Positions 1 to 8,000 of a stretch of DNA of 45,109 nt are shown piece by piece. Location: the NCBI GenBank assembly GCA_946626345.1, contig CAMOUB010000002.1, forward strand, positions 1-45,109, read 5' to 3'. A program made the translations under genes and the position numbers. Numbering within the stretch: position 1 is the stretch's first letter; each line of letters opens with the position of its first letter. This DNA is from an uncultured Caryophanales bacterium (GTDB taxonomy: Bacteria > Bacillota_I > Bacilli_A > Acholeplasmatales > Anaeroplasmataceae). The notes below the pieces were generated by a model that was not told where the DNA came from, did not search any database, and saw nothing but the letters and a program-made list of their open reading frames with translations.

Positions 1-29
1 AGGCCTAAAAATAATCTCTTCTTTTTCAT
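1..29 (-). CDS. 5' end of an unidentified gene (runs off the window)
   Basis: An ATG on the minus strand at 29-27 is preceded by a good ribosome binding site (AAAGGAG, complement of 36-42) and opens the reading frame MKKKRLFLG before the window ends. The Lys/Arg-rich start followed by hydrophobic residues suggests a secreted or lipoprotein signal peptide. Nothing else of the product is visible. It lies downstream of the sigma-factor pair but beyond that unit's terminator, so it probably has its own promoter near the palindrome at 59-84. Confidence 0.5.
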
Positions 30-58
30 TTTTTTCTCCTTTAAATTTCCTTTTCCTA

Positions 59-84
59 GTGATTTAAAAACGTTTTCATATCAC
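59..84. promoter_or_regulatory. 26-bp palindrome, LacI/CcpA-type operator candidate
   Basis: An inverted repeat with arms GTGAT/ATCAC and core AAAACGTTTT is exactly centred on a CG step, as in operators of LacI-family proteins. The inner 14 bases (65-78) differ from the cre consensus TGWAANCGNTNWCA at one position. It sits 30 bp upstream of the start codon of the gene leaving the window, so it could control that gene. Inference from sequence only. Confidence 0.4.
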
Positions 85-125
85 TCACAACTTTTAAACA
101 ATTAATATTTATATTTTATTGGTAA

Positions 126-168
126 AAAATAAAAAAACTTGAGATTTAATTTAAAATCCCAAGCTTTT
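126..168 (-). terminator. Rho-independent terminator of the sigma-factor unit
   Basis: The stem CTTG-A-GATT pairs with AATC-C-CAAG around an AT-rich loop. On the minus strand it is followed by a long T-rich run (complement of 121-137). It lies directly behind the stop codon of the membrane protein at 170. Confidence 0.6.
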
Positions 169-169
169 T

Positions 170-1279
170 CTACTTTAAATATTCATTTTTAGAATTATTG
201 AATACATATTTATATGAATCTTCATCCTTAGATACAATAATATAATCAGAATCTCTAGATTGAATCTTACATTTTAAATAATCTTTTTCTGTTGGCTTAA
301 TGCTTCCTACTGATGTATATCCATTTTTAAATGATACTTCTCTTGTTTCAGATGTTTCTAAATCAATCTTTTGTTCAATAAATATTTCACGATCAATATT
401 ATTTATATCATCAGAATATGTATATGTATATTCACATCTATCCTTTTTGAATACTTCTTTTACCTTTACAGTTCTATTATTAGATAATGTAACTACATTA
501 ACATATTCAAAATATTTATTTGTTTTAGTTTCAACATATTTAAATGTTCCATTGAATTCATATTCAGAAGCTTCTATTACTACTACACCATTTACACTTG
601 AATCACTCTTATAATTTGCTTCGCCAACATTCTTTTCACCAAGAATTATTTCATCTAAATAAATATCATAATTAAAATCTTTAGCTCTAACTTCTATTTT
701 CTTAGAATATTCAAATGATTCATTATTATTATTTTTCTTTATACAAGTAGGTTCTTCTCTTAAGCCATACATTGCTTCAATAGTTGGCATATATAAAGAT
801 AAGTCATTAACTAATTGATTTTCTTCTGATTCTGTCATTCTTGGTTTAGATGCATCATCTAATATAACATTATCATATGTTAATTTATCAAATGTATTTG
901 CAGCAGTTATGATATTATAAACATCATGTGATTCCATCATGCTCATAAATTCCATTGCTTCTTCATATGAAATATTAGAAAAATCAAATGAATCATCTAC
1001 AGTTTCTATTGGTGTAATTGGATCAACTGTTTTTCCTGGATTTTTACCATTACTATTTTTTACGCTATTTGTAATAAATGGAATGGATAGACCAAGTAAG
1101 AATACTGCAGTTAATGGAATTGCACTTAGTAATACAGGAACCCATCTTGGCTTTTTACTTACTGTATCTGTTGGAACTAATACTTTAGATGTATCAACTT
1201 TATTTATAATATTAGAAGATAAATCATGAATTTCTTGCTTATTTGAAGCATTAATTAATCTCTCTTTAATCTTATTCAT
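170..1279 (-). CDS. Putative membrane-anchored anti-sigma factor
   Basis: 369 aa. Residues 1-47 are hydrophilic and probably cytoplasmic, residues about 48-70 form one transmembrane helix (VLLSAIPLTAVFLLGLSIPF), and about 300 residues of polar, Lys/Glu/Asn-rich sequence follow, probably outside the cell. The start codon overlaps the end of the ECF sigma factor gene by 8 bp. That translational coupling is typical of sigma/anti-sigma pairs, and it is the main reason for the call. I see no zinc-binding HxxxCxxC anti-sigma motif in the short N-terminus, so the sigma-binding segment would be a different type. The outer domain is not recognised. Alternative: a sigma-dependent surface sensor without anti-sigma activity. 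Confidence 0.55.
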   Translation of the reverse strand: MNKIKERLINASNKQEIHDLSSNIINKVDTSKVLVPTDTVSKKPRWVPVLLSAIPLTAVFLLGLSIPFITNSVKNSNGKNPGKTVDPITPIETVDDSFDFSNISYEEAMEFMSMMESHDVYNIITAANTFDKLTYDNVILDDASKPRMTESEENQLVNDLSLYMPTIEAMYGLREEPTCIKKNNNNESFEYSKKIEVRAKDFNYDIYLDEIILGEKNVGEANYKSDSSVNGVVVIEASEYEFNGTFKYVETKTNKYFEYVNVVTLSNNRTVKVKEVFKKDRCEYTYTYSDDINNIDREIFIEQKIDLETSETREVSFKNGYTSVGSIKPTEKDYLKCKIQSRDSDYIIVSKDEDSYKYVFNNSKNEYLK

Positions 1280-1799
1280 CTAAAGCACCTGCCTTCCTTT
1301 TTAATTCTTTAATAGCTTTATTGTATATCCAAAGGACAGTACCTAATGGCTTATTAACAATTTTAGCTATTTCTCTAAACTTTAAATCATTGATAATATG
1401 TAAGACTACTATTTCTCTAGATTGGTCATCTAGATCCTTTAGCATTTCTAATGCTTCTATTTCTTTATAGTCTTTTTTATTATCTGGTGCCGCAACATAA
1501 TCTATAACATCTTCATCATGAACTAATCTCTTTTCACGATTATAATAATTAATAGCTATATTATGAGCTATTGTAGATAAATACGCATTGATGCTTGTTT
1601 TGCTTTGATATTTACTTATATTTTCTAAAAATTTAACATAAGTATCTTGCATCAAATCATCAATTGTTGAATTATCCTTAACTATTGCAGCGATTGCGAA
1701 GAATACTGACTTTTTAGTTGAATTATAAAATTCATCAAAATGACGATAATTAGCTACACGAAGTTCTTCTATGATATCATCTATTGTCATTCTCTTCAC
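1272..1799 (-). CDS. ECF-type RNA polymerase sigma factor
   Basis: 175 aa, the usual ECF length. Region 2 lies at about residues 20-88 (DLMQDTYVKFLENISKY, then INAYLSTIAHNIAINYYNR, the DNA-melting and -10-reading part). Region 4 lies at about 115-170 (REIVVLHIINDLKFREIA, then KPLGTVLWIYNKAIKELKR, the -35-reading helix-turn-helix). It would direct RNA polymerase to a small stress or envelope regulon and be held inactive by the overlapping membrane protein downstream. RBS AAAAGGA lies upstream of the ATG. The family call is firm; the regulon is unknown. Confidence 0.88.
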   Translation of the reverse strand: MKRMTIDDIIEELRVANYRHFDEFYNSTKKSVFFAIAAIVKDNSTIDDLMQDTYVKFLENISKYQSKTSINAYLSTIAHNIAINYYNREKRLVHDEDVIDYVAAPDNKKDYKEIEALEMLKDLDDQSREIVVLHIINDLKFREIAKIVNKPLGTVLWIYNKAIKELKRKAGALDE

Positions 1800-1816
1800 A
1801 TCCTTTTAACAAATTT

Positions 1817-1844
1817 ATAATAGCGTTTATTGGTAAATCATAAA
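1817..1844 (-). promoter_or_regulatory. Possible promoter of the sigma-factor unit
   Basis: On the minus strand TTTATG is followed by 16 nt and TATTAT. The -10 is embedded in TAAACGCTATTAT, and the same 13 bases recur at the minus promoter at 8098-8110. A shared extended -10 could mean shared recognition, perhaps by the ECF sigma itself. Weak -35; low confidence. Confidence 0.3.
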
Positions 1845-1875
1845 ATATTTTAACATATTTAATATTTTTTTTAAA

Positions 1876-1903
1876 GAAATAAAAAACCAGCACTAGGCTG
1901 GTT
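1876..1903 (-). terminator. Terminator of the transglutaminase-like lipoprotein gene
   Basis: The perfect stem AACCAGC/GCTGGTT (1885-1891 with 1897-1903) has a 5-nt loop. On the minus strand it is followed by TTTTTTATTTC. Confidence 0.85.
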
Positions 1904-1908
1904 AAATG

Positions 1909-3063
1909 TTAATAAACTAAATTAGATGTTGCTAAAGTAGGTATATTATATAAATATTGAATACCATAATCCATATTACCTACATTAGATAATAAAACAT
2001 GTGAATTAGTAAAATCACTATCTACTTTTCCAAAATATTCATAAGATAGTTTTGGTGTTAATACATGGTTATAATAATATATTGGATCATCCCATGTTAG
2101 ATCAAATCCATACCATAAATTATTAAGCTTTACATAATTCCAAGCATGTGATTCTGAGTGGCTACCATCTACTCCATATCCTGAGCCAAATGCACATTCT
2201 ATATTATTTTTACCTAATAAATATTGGAATGATTTAGCATATGATTCACATACACCTTTTCCTTTTGTCATAATACCAATTATATTATGAGAATATGATG
2301 AATCATCAGCTGTTACGCCATCTTCTTTAAATGCATAAGATGAATTATTAATAATATAATCATGTATCTTTTTTACTTTTTCTATATCATTTTTACAATC
2401 TTTAATTTCTTCTTTTATTAAATTTTCATATGTTGTAATCTTTTGATTAAAATCTTGTCTTACTGATGCTAGATGATAATCTTCATCACATATTAATTGT
2501 AAATATTGACTAGTACCCTTTGATCCATTTAATAATAAATTATCTAAGAAATAGAATTCAGGATAATCTAAAGATACTGTTTTATAAATAGCTGCCGCTT
2601 CATTATAAGATAGATTATATTTAGAGAAATTAACATTATTATCAATAATATAATAATCACCTGATGTGCTATCTCCAAATACAATATGAGTTGTCTCTAA
2701 ATCAGTATTTGATGAGTAGAAAGTATTAAGTGAATTATATACATCTTTATAAAAAGAAATATATTTATCCTTTTTTTCATATTTTAATAAATCAGAATAA
2801 CCATACATTATAAATTCATCATCATCAGAATCTGTTGATGAAGTTGACTCTTCTGTTATATCTTCTTTTGTAGTTTCAGTTGGGATATCTATAGATGATT
2901 CAGTTGTATCTTTTGGTGTATCACTTTCTGTAGTTGTTGTAGGTTCTACAGATTCAGAATCTATTTCTTCAATAGAAAACATATCCTCAAAAAAGCTACA
3001 TGATGCAAGTGAAAATGCGCCTAAAATTCCCATACTTAAAATAATACATTTTTTTAATTTCAT
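1909..3063 (-). CDS. Lipoprotein with transglutaminase-like (cysteine protease-fold) domain
   Basis: 384 aa. The signal peptide has lipobox SLASC (Cys about 22), so the protein should be lipid-anchored outside the membrane. Residues about 30-85 are a low-complexity Thr/Ser/Glu/Asp linker. The C-terminal half carries a transglutaminase-like core: KGKGVCESYAKSFQYLL supplies the Cys, SHAWNYVKLNNLWYGFDLTW the His and the start of the Asp motif (DLTWDDP). Such domains in Firmicutes surface proteins are thought to act as peptidases or cross-linkers of cell-surface protein; substrate unknown. A possible promoter TTTATA-N17-TAAAAT lies upstream. It is divergent from pepT. Monocistronic by its own terminator. 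Confidence 0.8.
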   Translation of the reverse strand: MKLKKCIILSMGILGAFSLASCSFFEDMFSIEEIDSESVEPTTTTESDTPKDTTESSIDIPTETTKEDITEESTSSTDSDDDEFIMYGYSDLLKYEKKDKYISFYKDVYNSLNTFYSSNTDLETTHIVFGDSTSGDYYIIDNNVNFSKYNLSYNEAAAIYKTVSLDYPEFYFLDNLLLNGSKGTSQYLQLICDEDYHLASVRQDFNQKITTYENLIKEEIKDCKNDIEKVKKIHDYIINNSSYAFKEDGVTADDSSYSHNIIGIMTKGKGVCESYAKSFQYLLGKNNIECAFGSGYGVDGSHSESHAWNYVKLNNLWYGFDLTWDDPIYYYNHVLTPKLSYEYFGKVDSDFTNSHVLLSNVGNMDYGIQYLYNIPTLATSNLVY

Positions 3064-3125
3064 GCTATCACAATCCTTTAATTAATTTTATCACAACATT
3101 TTGTTAATATAAATATTAAAATTTC

Positions 3126-3154
3126 TTGTAATCTATTTTTGAATTAACTATAAT
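3126..3154 (+). promoter_or_regulatory. Promoter of the pepT-XRE-kinase operon
   Basis: TTGTAA, 17 nt, TATAAT; transcription would start near 3161, about 22 nt before the pepT ATG, leaving room only for the RBS. Confidence 0.7.
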
Positions 3155-3182
3155 CAAAATAGGGAGTATTTCGAGGTGTAAA

Positions 3183-4385
3183 ATGGAATTATTAGATTAT
3201 TTTTTAAAGTATGTTAAGATTGATACTATGTCTGCTGAAAATACAGATACTATCCCTTCAACAAATAAGCAATTTGATTTAGCAAAAGTACTTGCTAAAG
3301 ACCTAGAAGACTTAGGATTAGAAAATATAAAGATTTCTAAAAATTGTATTGTAACTGCAGTATTAAAATCAAATTGTAATTCAAAATTAAAAATTGGATT
3401 TTTAGCTCATATGGATACAATTCCTGGCTTTTCAGGTACAAATGTAAAACCAAATATTATTAAAAATTATGATGGGAATATAATTAAATTAAATAAAATT
3501 GAGTTAAATCCAAAGCAATTTCCTTTCCTATTAGATTTAAAAGGTAAAACATTAATTACCACAGATGGTACTACTGTTTTAGGAGCTGATGACAAAGCTG
3601 GTATTGCAAACATTATGGCAATGCTTAAATATTATAAGGATAATAAAGATATTAAGCATGTTAATATTCATATAGCATTCACACCAGATGAAGAAATTGG
3701 GGCAGGTATTCAGGCATTTGATACAAAAGCATTTGATGCTGATTATGCATATACAGTTGATGGTGGATATTATAATGAAATTAATTATGAAAACTTCAAT
3801 GCTGCATCATGTAATGTTAAAATTCATGGATTAGATATTCATCCTGGTTCTGCAAAAGGACAAATGAAAAACGCATCATTAATATTAATGGAATTCAATT
3901 CATTATTACCTGTAAATGAAAGACCTGAATATACAGATATGTATGATGGATTTAATCATTTATGTGAAATGAAAGGTGCTGTAGGAGAGGCTATTGCTTC
4001 ATATATATTAAGAAATCATTCATTAAAATTATTAGAAAAACAAAAAAATGATTTCATAAATGCATGTGAATTCATCAATAAAAAATATGGCAAAGGTACA
4101 TGTGAAATTGAATTAAAGGATTCATATCTAAATATGAAAGAATTAATTGATAAAGACCCAAGATGTATTGATAGAGCAATCAATGCTATTAAAAATTTAG
4201 GATTCACTCCTTCTTTCTTGCCAATTAGAGGTGGAACTGATGGAGCTTGGTTAACTCAAATGGGATTAAATACACCAAATTTAGGTACTGGTGGCTATAA
4301 TTGTCATGGTCCATATGAATTCGCGTGCTTAGAAGAAATGGAAAATGTAGTAAAAATTTTAATTGAAATTGCAAAAGAAAGATAG
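3183..4385 (+). CDS. pepT: Peptidase T (tripeptide aminopeptidase)
   Basis: 400 aa, normal length for PepT. A cytosolic M20-family dinuclear zinc aminopeptidase that removes the N-terminal residue from tripeptides. Visible motifs: AHMDTIPGFSG (His76, Asp78), TDGTTVLGADDKAG (bridging Asp136), TPDEEIGAG (general base and ligand Glu170/171), the HPGSAKGQMKNA dimerisation-domain loop, PIRGGTDGA and the C-terminal ligand motif TGGYNCHGP. The ATG at 3183 is preceded by GAGGTG four bases away. It is the first gene of a three-gene plus-strand unit with an XRE regulator and a vitamin B6 kinase. Confidence 0.95.
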   Translation: MELLDYFLKYVKIDTMSAENTDTIPSTNKQFDLAKVLAKDLEDLGLENIKISKNCIVTAVLKSNCNSKLKIGFLAHMDTIPGFSGTNVKPNIIKNYDGNIIKLNKIELNPKQFPFLLDLKGKTLITTDGTTVLGADDKAGIANIMAMLKYYKDNKDIKHVNIHIAFTPDEEIGAGIQAFDTKAFDADYAYTVDGGYYNEINYENFNAASCNVKIHGLDIHPGSAKGQMKNASLILMEFNSLLPVNERPEYTDMYDGFNHLCEMKGAVGEAIASYILRNHSLKLLEKQKNDFINACEFINKKYGKGTCEIELKDSYLNMKELIDKDPRCIDRAINAIKNLGFTPSFLPIRGGTDGAWLTQMGLNTPNLGTGGYNCHGPYEFACLEEMENVVKILIEIAKER

Positions 4386-4392
4386 TGATATA

Positions 4393-4920
4393 ATGGCCAA
4401 CAATTTAGGTAAGCTTAGAAAAGAATTTTCATTAACACAAGCTGATTTAGCAGCTCTTTTAGATACTTCTTCTACTAATATAGGATATTATGAACAAGAA
4501 AAAAGAGATTTCTCCACAAAGCTTTTAATTAAATTATCAGATATGTTTAAAGCATCAATTGATTATATACTAGGTATAAGAGATGATGGTATTTATGTAT
4601 ATTATGAAGGTGATAATATAATTGAATATAAAATTAGTGAAGAAAAGCTTAACGAATATCTTAAGAAAAAAGTTATTTATTATAAAGATGATAGCTATAG
4701 AAGATATATAAATATTAATGAATTATTAGGACTTAAAAGTGCGTCTAATTTATCAAATCTTATGCAAAGCTTTAATAGCCTAACAGAATTAGAATCTTTA
4801 CTAGGTGAATTACCTATTCAATCTAGAGATGATTTAGATAGAATATATTCTTTAGAAAAAATAAAAGCTTTACCTATTGAAAAAATACATGCATTAAAAA
4901 AATTATTAGAATTCTTATAG
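4393..4920 (+). CDS. XRE-family helix-turn-helix regulator
   Basis: About 175 aa from the ATG at 4393. The ORF track begins at a TTG (4363) inside pepT, but the ATG seven bases after the pepT stop is the likelier start. Residues about 4-58 are a classical HTH_3/XRE domain (LGKLRKEFSLTQADLAALLD, then TNIGYYEQEKRDFSTKLLIK and SIDYILG). The remaining 115 residues are polar and helical, with no recognised ligand domain. Its position between pepT and the kinase in the same operon suggests local or nutritional regulation, but the target is not shown by sequence. The RBS is weak (AAAGA), consistent with translational coupling to pepT. Confidence 0.85.
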   Translation: MANNLGKLRKEFSLTQADLAALLDTSSTNIGYYEQEKRDFSTKLLIKLSDMFKASIDYILGIRDDGIYVYYEGDNIIEYKISEEKLNEYLKKKVIYYKDDSYRRYININELLGLKSASNLSNLMQSFNSLTELESLLGELPIQSRDDLDRIYSLEKIKALPIEKIHALKKLLEFL

Positions 4921-4932
4921 GAGGATATTTTT

Positions 4933-5754
4933 ATGGAAACTAAAAAAGTATTAAGTATTCAAGATATTTCATGTTATGGACAGTGCTCACTAACTGTTGC
5001 CTTACCTATATTAAGTCATTATGGATTAGAAACTGCTATACTTCCATCGGCAATATTATCTACTCACACATCAGGATTTGAAAATTTTACATTTCATGAC
5101 CTAACAGATGAAATGCCAAAAATTATCGAACACTGGGTAACTGAGCATATTACATTTGATTGTATATATACAGGATATATTGGATGCCGTAAGCAATTTG
5201 ATATTATATTAGATAATAAACATAAGCTATTAAAGGATGGAGGCTTATTTATAGTAGATCCTGCCATGGCTGATAATGGTGCATTATATCCAGGCTTAGA
5301 TGAATTTATAGTTCTTGGTATGAAAAAGATGTGTATGTATGCTGATTATATTTTACCTAATGTAACTGAAGCATGTTTATTAACAGGCATTGAATATAAA
5401 GAGCCTAAAGATCAAACTATAGAATATTATAATAATTTGTTAACTGAATTATATAGACTTGGAGCTAAAAATATAATTCTTACAGGAGTCCTAGATGGTC
5501 CTGATACAATTGGTGCGATTGGATTTGATGGAATTACAAGAACTACTATCCTAAAAGAAAAAATGGAAAAATCTTACCATGGCACAGGAGATATATTCTC
5601 AAGTGTAGTTGTTGCAGATATATTAAATGGTAAATCAATGAAAGAAACACTACATCACGCTACTGATTTTATTATAGAAGCTATTGAAGAAACAATTGAT
5701 GATCCAAATCATAATTATGGTGTAAAATTTGAACAAATATTAAAAAGAGAGTAA
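4933..5754 (+). CDS. Pyridoxal/pyridoxamine kinase (PdxK/PdxY type)
   Basis: 273 aa, ribokinase-fold kinase that phosphorylates vitamin B6 vitamers with ATP for salvage of pyridoxal phosphate. Visible motifs: the N-terminal SIQDISCYGQCSLTVALPIL, STHTSGF substrate loop, TGYIG, VDPAMADNG, LPNVTEACLLTG and the catalytic anion-hole motif YHGTGDIFSS, in which Asp is the base. A strong AGGAGG overlaps the stop codon of the XRE gene, so it is co-transcribed with pepT and XRE. Which vitamer is preferred cannot be told. It ends tail to tail with bioY, another cofactor-acquisition gene. Confidence 0.9.
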   Translation: METKKVLSIQDISCYGQCSLTVALPILSHYGLETAILPSAILSTHTSGFENFTFHDLTDEMPKIIEHWVTEHITFDCIYTGYIGCRKQFDIILDNKHKLLKDGGLFIVDPAMADNGALYPGLDEFIVLGMKKMCMYADYILPNVTEACLLTGIEYKEPKDQTIEYYNNLLTELYRLGAKNIILTGVLDGPDTIGAIGFDGITRTTILKEKMEKSYHGTGDIFSSVVVADILNGKSMKETLHHATDFIIEAIEETIDDPNHNYGVKFEQILKRE

Positions 5755-5769
5755 AACTAGTTTACTCTC
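5740..5769 (-). terminator. Terminator of bioY, overlapping both convergent stop codons
   Basis: The perfect stem GAGAGTAAA/TTTACTCTC (5747-5755 with 5761-5769) contains the stop codon of the kinase and that of bioY. On the minus strand it is followed by TTTTTAATATT. Confidence 0.75.
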
Positions 5770-6335
5770 TCATTGAAGAGCTTAGGCTCTTCTTTTTCTT
5801 CTTTATAAATAATTACTTTCAATCTTGAATAAATAATACAAGATAATATTACAGTAAATATATCTTTAATAATAAATGGTAATACACCAATTTGTAATAT
5901 ATTTAATAAATCTTTATTTACGCCCTTATAATAATTAAATATTATATACATATAAGATACACCACATACATTAATTATTAAAAGGCCAACCATACTTAAT
6001 ATATATTTTAAATAGAATTTATTAGATTTAGATGCTATACCTATAATAGGTGCAGATACTAAAAATCCTATTATAAATCCAAATGATGGCATATAAATAT
6101 AAGCTATACCTCCACCTGATGAAAATACAGGAATTCCAATTAATCCTAATATTATATATACTAAAAATACAATAAATGCTTTAAATGAACCTAATAATAA
6201 CGAAACAATAAATACAGAAAATGTTTGTAGTGTTAAAGGGATTGGCCCTATTTGAATATTTATTTTTGATGCAACAATAATTATAGCTAAAGATATAGCC
6301 ATAATACATAAATCTTTAATCTTTAACTTTTTCAT
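5757..6335 (-). CDS. bioY: Biotin transporter S component BioY
   Basis: 192 aa, integral membrane protein with about five to six hydrophobic segments. BioY features: the N-terminal KIKDLCIMAISLAIIIVASK, the conserved IQIGPIPLTLQTFSVFIVSL, an LGLIGIPVFSSGGGI segment and YIYMPSFGFIIGFL. It binds biotin and normally works with the shared ECF ATPases and T protein, which are not in this window. SD GGAG sits 8 bp before the ATG. There is hardly room for a promoter (16 bp) between the upstream terminator hairpin and the start, so expression may depend on read-through of that hairpin. The C-terminal tail is charged and doubles as the terminator of the opposite operon. Confidence 0.93.
   Translation of the reverse strand: MKKLKIKDLCIMAISLAIIIVASKINIQIGPIPLTLQTFSVFIVSLLLGSFKAFIVFLVYIILGLIGIPVFSSGGGIAYIYMPSFGFIIGFLVSAPIIGIASKSNKFYLKYILSMVGLLIINVCGVSYMYIIFNYYKGVNKDLLNILQIGVLPFIIKDIFTVILSCIIYSRLKVIIYKEEKEEPKLFNERVN
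5775..5800 (+). terminator. Terminator of the pepT operon, inside the bioY 3' coding end
   Basis: The stem GAAGAGC/GCTCTTC with loop TTAG is followed by TTTTTCTTCTTT on the plus strand. The same bases encode the charged C-terminal tail of BioY on the other strand. Confidence 0.8.
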
Positions 6336-6340
6336 TATAA

Positions 6341-6372
6341 CTCCAAAATAAAAATGCCCAAATGGGCATTTT
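6341..6372 (-). terminator. Terminator/attenuator between the 426-aa membrane protein gene and bioY
   Basis: The perfect stem AAAATGCCC/GGGCATTTT (6351-6359 with 6364-6372) is followed on the minus strand by TTTTTATTTTGGAG. The last bases are the bioY ribosome binding site. Confidence 0.8.
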
Positions 6373-6373
6373 A

Positions 6374-7654
6374 TTATTCTTCAATGTCCTTTTTATCTTC
6401 TTTATTAGACATATCATCTATTTCATCAACATTTTTATTTTCTTCTATTTGTTTTACTTCAGGTTTATTTTTACCAGATTGATCATAAGCAAATGATTCA
6501 GGCTTTTGTTCAGGCTCTTTATTAACAATCTTAGCTCTAATAACAGTCTTTCTATCATTTCTAAAGATAAAGTCTCTAAGCTTTTGGAAATGGAATAATA
6601 AAACATAAATAACAAATAATACTAATACAACTAATGCTTCAATTCCAATTGTTCTCCATACTGCTTTAGCAACAACTGAACCAGTAAAGATTTCTTTTTC
6701 TTGTAATGCCATTTTAACATGACTATCAAATTTATTACCAGCCTTTAGGTCAGCATTGAAATTATCTAATGTATTATTGAATGTTTCAGTTTTCTTTTGA
6801 TATACTTCTTTAGATACTTCTATTTTATTTGTAATAGTGTATTTTTTAGCTAACTTATATGAATCATAATATGGAAGATAATCCTTATAAGCATTAAATA
6901 CTATTCCGGCTTGATCATCATTATAGAATAATTCATCGAAATTAAATCCAAAATTAATATTTGATTCAAATACTTTAGTCTTTTCATTATCAATAATATT
7001 AAATGATACAATGTCACCATCTAATTTTTCTTTAATAGCTTTAATAGTTTCTTCTGTAATTTGGAAATTATAAAAACCATATCTTGTTCTATCACTAATG
7101 AAATCTCTAGCATAATTTAAGGCATATTCACTAATAGATTTTGGCTTAGTATTATAGAATTCAGCATTAGAATTTGCAGAAATTCTAAATGGGAATAAAT
7201 AAGTTAATGCATTACCATTATCATCTAGCTTTGATGATACAAATTCAATGCCTGTTGAATTAACCTTTATATTATTATCTTCTAATGTATCAGCTGATGA
7301 GAATTTTGAATTAAAGATATAAAAATTATATGCCTTATTAAAGCCATGATATAATACACCTTTTTTCTCAGTTTCATCAGGGTAATATAAGAAATTATTT
7401 TCAGCAGCTGATGCTGATACAATTAATTTTAAATCATCCTTTGATTCATCTACTGATGGAATGTCATAATATAAGCCACCAAATAGAACTTGAATATTTT
7501 CATAGTCTTTTGCTGCAATATAATCATTTGTTAATTTAATAATATGATCGCCCTTTGCAGTATTAAAGAATATCATACCTGTAAAAATACAGATTATTGC
7601 TGCAAAAGAAATATATAAAACTTTTATAATAAGTTTACCAGTTTTATTTCCCAT
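6374..7654 (-). CDS. Two-TM membrane protein of unknown function
   Basis: 426 aa, not recognised. Residues about 8-30 are an N-terminal transmembrane helix or uncleaved signal (VLYISFAAIICIFTGMIFF). Residues 31-325 are a polar extracytoplasmic domain rich in Lys/Asn/Tyr, residues about 330-352 a second helix (TIGIEALVVLVLFVIYVLLF), and the last 70 residues a cytoplasmic tail strongly rich in Lys/Glu/Asp. This in-out-in layout resembles membrane scaffolds or sensors but no enzymatic motif is visible. RBS AGGAAGG lies upstream of the ATG. Promoter TTGAAT-N16-TACAAT (7720-7693) reads into it. It is probably in one transcript with bioY, separated by an attenuating hairpin. Confidence 0.7.
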   Translation of the reverse strand: MGNKTGKLIIKVLYISFAAIICIFTGMIFFNTAKGDHIIKLTNDYIAAKDYENIQVLFGGLYYDIPSVDESKDDLKLIVSASAAENNFLYYPDETEKKGVLYHGFNKAYNFYIFNSKFSSADTLEDNNIKVNSTGIEFVSSKLDDNGNALTYLFPFRISANSNAEFYNTKPKSISEYALNYARDFISDRTRYGFYNFQITEETIKAIKEKLDGDIVSFNIIDNEKTKVFESNINFGFNFDELFYNDDQAGIVFNAYKDYLPYYDSYKLAKKYTITNKIEVSKEVYQKKTETFNNTLDNFNADLKAGNKFDSHVKMALQEKEIFTGSVVAKAVWRTIGIEALVVLVLFVIYVLLFHFQKLRDFIFRNDRKTVIRAKIVNKEPEQKPESFAYDQSGKNKPEVKQIEENKNVDEIDDMSNKEDKKDIEE

Positions 7655-7692
7655 AAATTAATAATCCTTCCTAAAATAACGCTAACAAAAAT

Positions 7693-7720
7693 ATTGTATC
7701 ATTTTTTATTAAAAATTCAA
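7693..7720 (-). promoter_or_regulatory. Promoter of the membrane protein/bioY unit
   Basis: TTGAAT, 16 nt, TACAAT on the minus strand. It lies back to back with the tRNA-His promoter. Confidence 0.55.
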
Positions 7721-7729
7721 CCTTTTCAC

Positions 7730-7757
7730 TTTACAATTAATAAAAATTGTGTATAAT
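7730..7757 (+). promoter_or_regulatory. Promoter of tRNA-His
   Basis: TTTACA, 16 nt, TATAAT; the tRNA begins about 25 nt downstream of the -10. Confidence 0.65.
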
Positions 7758-7781
7758 ATTAACTGCACGTCAATTAAATAT

Positions 7782-7858
7782 GGCGCACATGGTGAAGTGG
7801 TTAACACATCGGATTGTGGCTCCGACACGCGCAGGTTCGATCCCTGTTGTGCGCCCCA
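7782..7858 (+). tRNA. tRNA-His (GTG)
   Basis: Acceptor arm GCGCACA/TGTGCGC with the extra G-1 that pairs with discriminator C73, as only tRNA-His has. Anticodon arm TCGGA-TTGTGGC-TCCGA gives anticodon GTG. T arm GCAGG-TTCGATC-CCTGT. CCA is encoded at 7856-7858. Confidence 0.96.
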
Positions 7859-7870
7859 ACGTGAATAATT

Positions 7871-7901
7871 AAAGCTTGGAAACAAGCTTTTTTTGTTTTT
7901 A
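7871..7901 (+). terminator. Terminator of tRNA-His
   Basis: Stem AAAGCTTG/CAAGCTTT with a GAAA tetraloop (7871-7890), followed by TTTTTGTTTTT. Confidence 0.9.
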
Positions 7902-7904
7902 TAA

Positions 7905-7942
7905 GTAAATTATAAAAAGAAAAAGCCTGAATAATTTCAGGC
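7905..7942 (-). terminator. Minus-strand terminator (distal of two)
   Basis: Stem GCCTGAA/TTCAGGC (7925-7931 with 7936-7942), followed on the minus strand by TTTTTCTTTTTATAA. No annotated gene precedes it; see the transcript candidate at 7985-8091. Confidence 0.7.
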
Positions 7943-7969
7943 CCAACTCTTTTTTATAAAACGTACAAT

Positions 7970-8000
7970 TATAAAAAAGAAAAGTTCCTATAAAGGAACA
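7970..8000 (-). terminator. Minus-strand terminator (proximal of two)
   Basis: Stem GTTCCT/AGGAAC with loop ATAA (7985-8000), followed on the minus strand by TTTTCTTTTTTATAA. Confidence 0.7.

Noticed and set aside
300-1229. Plus-strand ORFs of 96-104 aa opposite the anti-sigma gene
   Set aside because: Shadows of the minus-strand gene, which has a TM helix and coupling to the sigma factor.
4933-6335. Riboswitch controlling the vitamin B6 kinase or bioY
   Set aside because: Neither gene has a leader long enough; the kinase follows the XRE stop directly and bioY has a 16-bp gap after a terminator.
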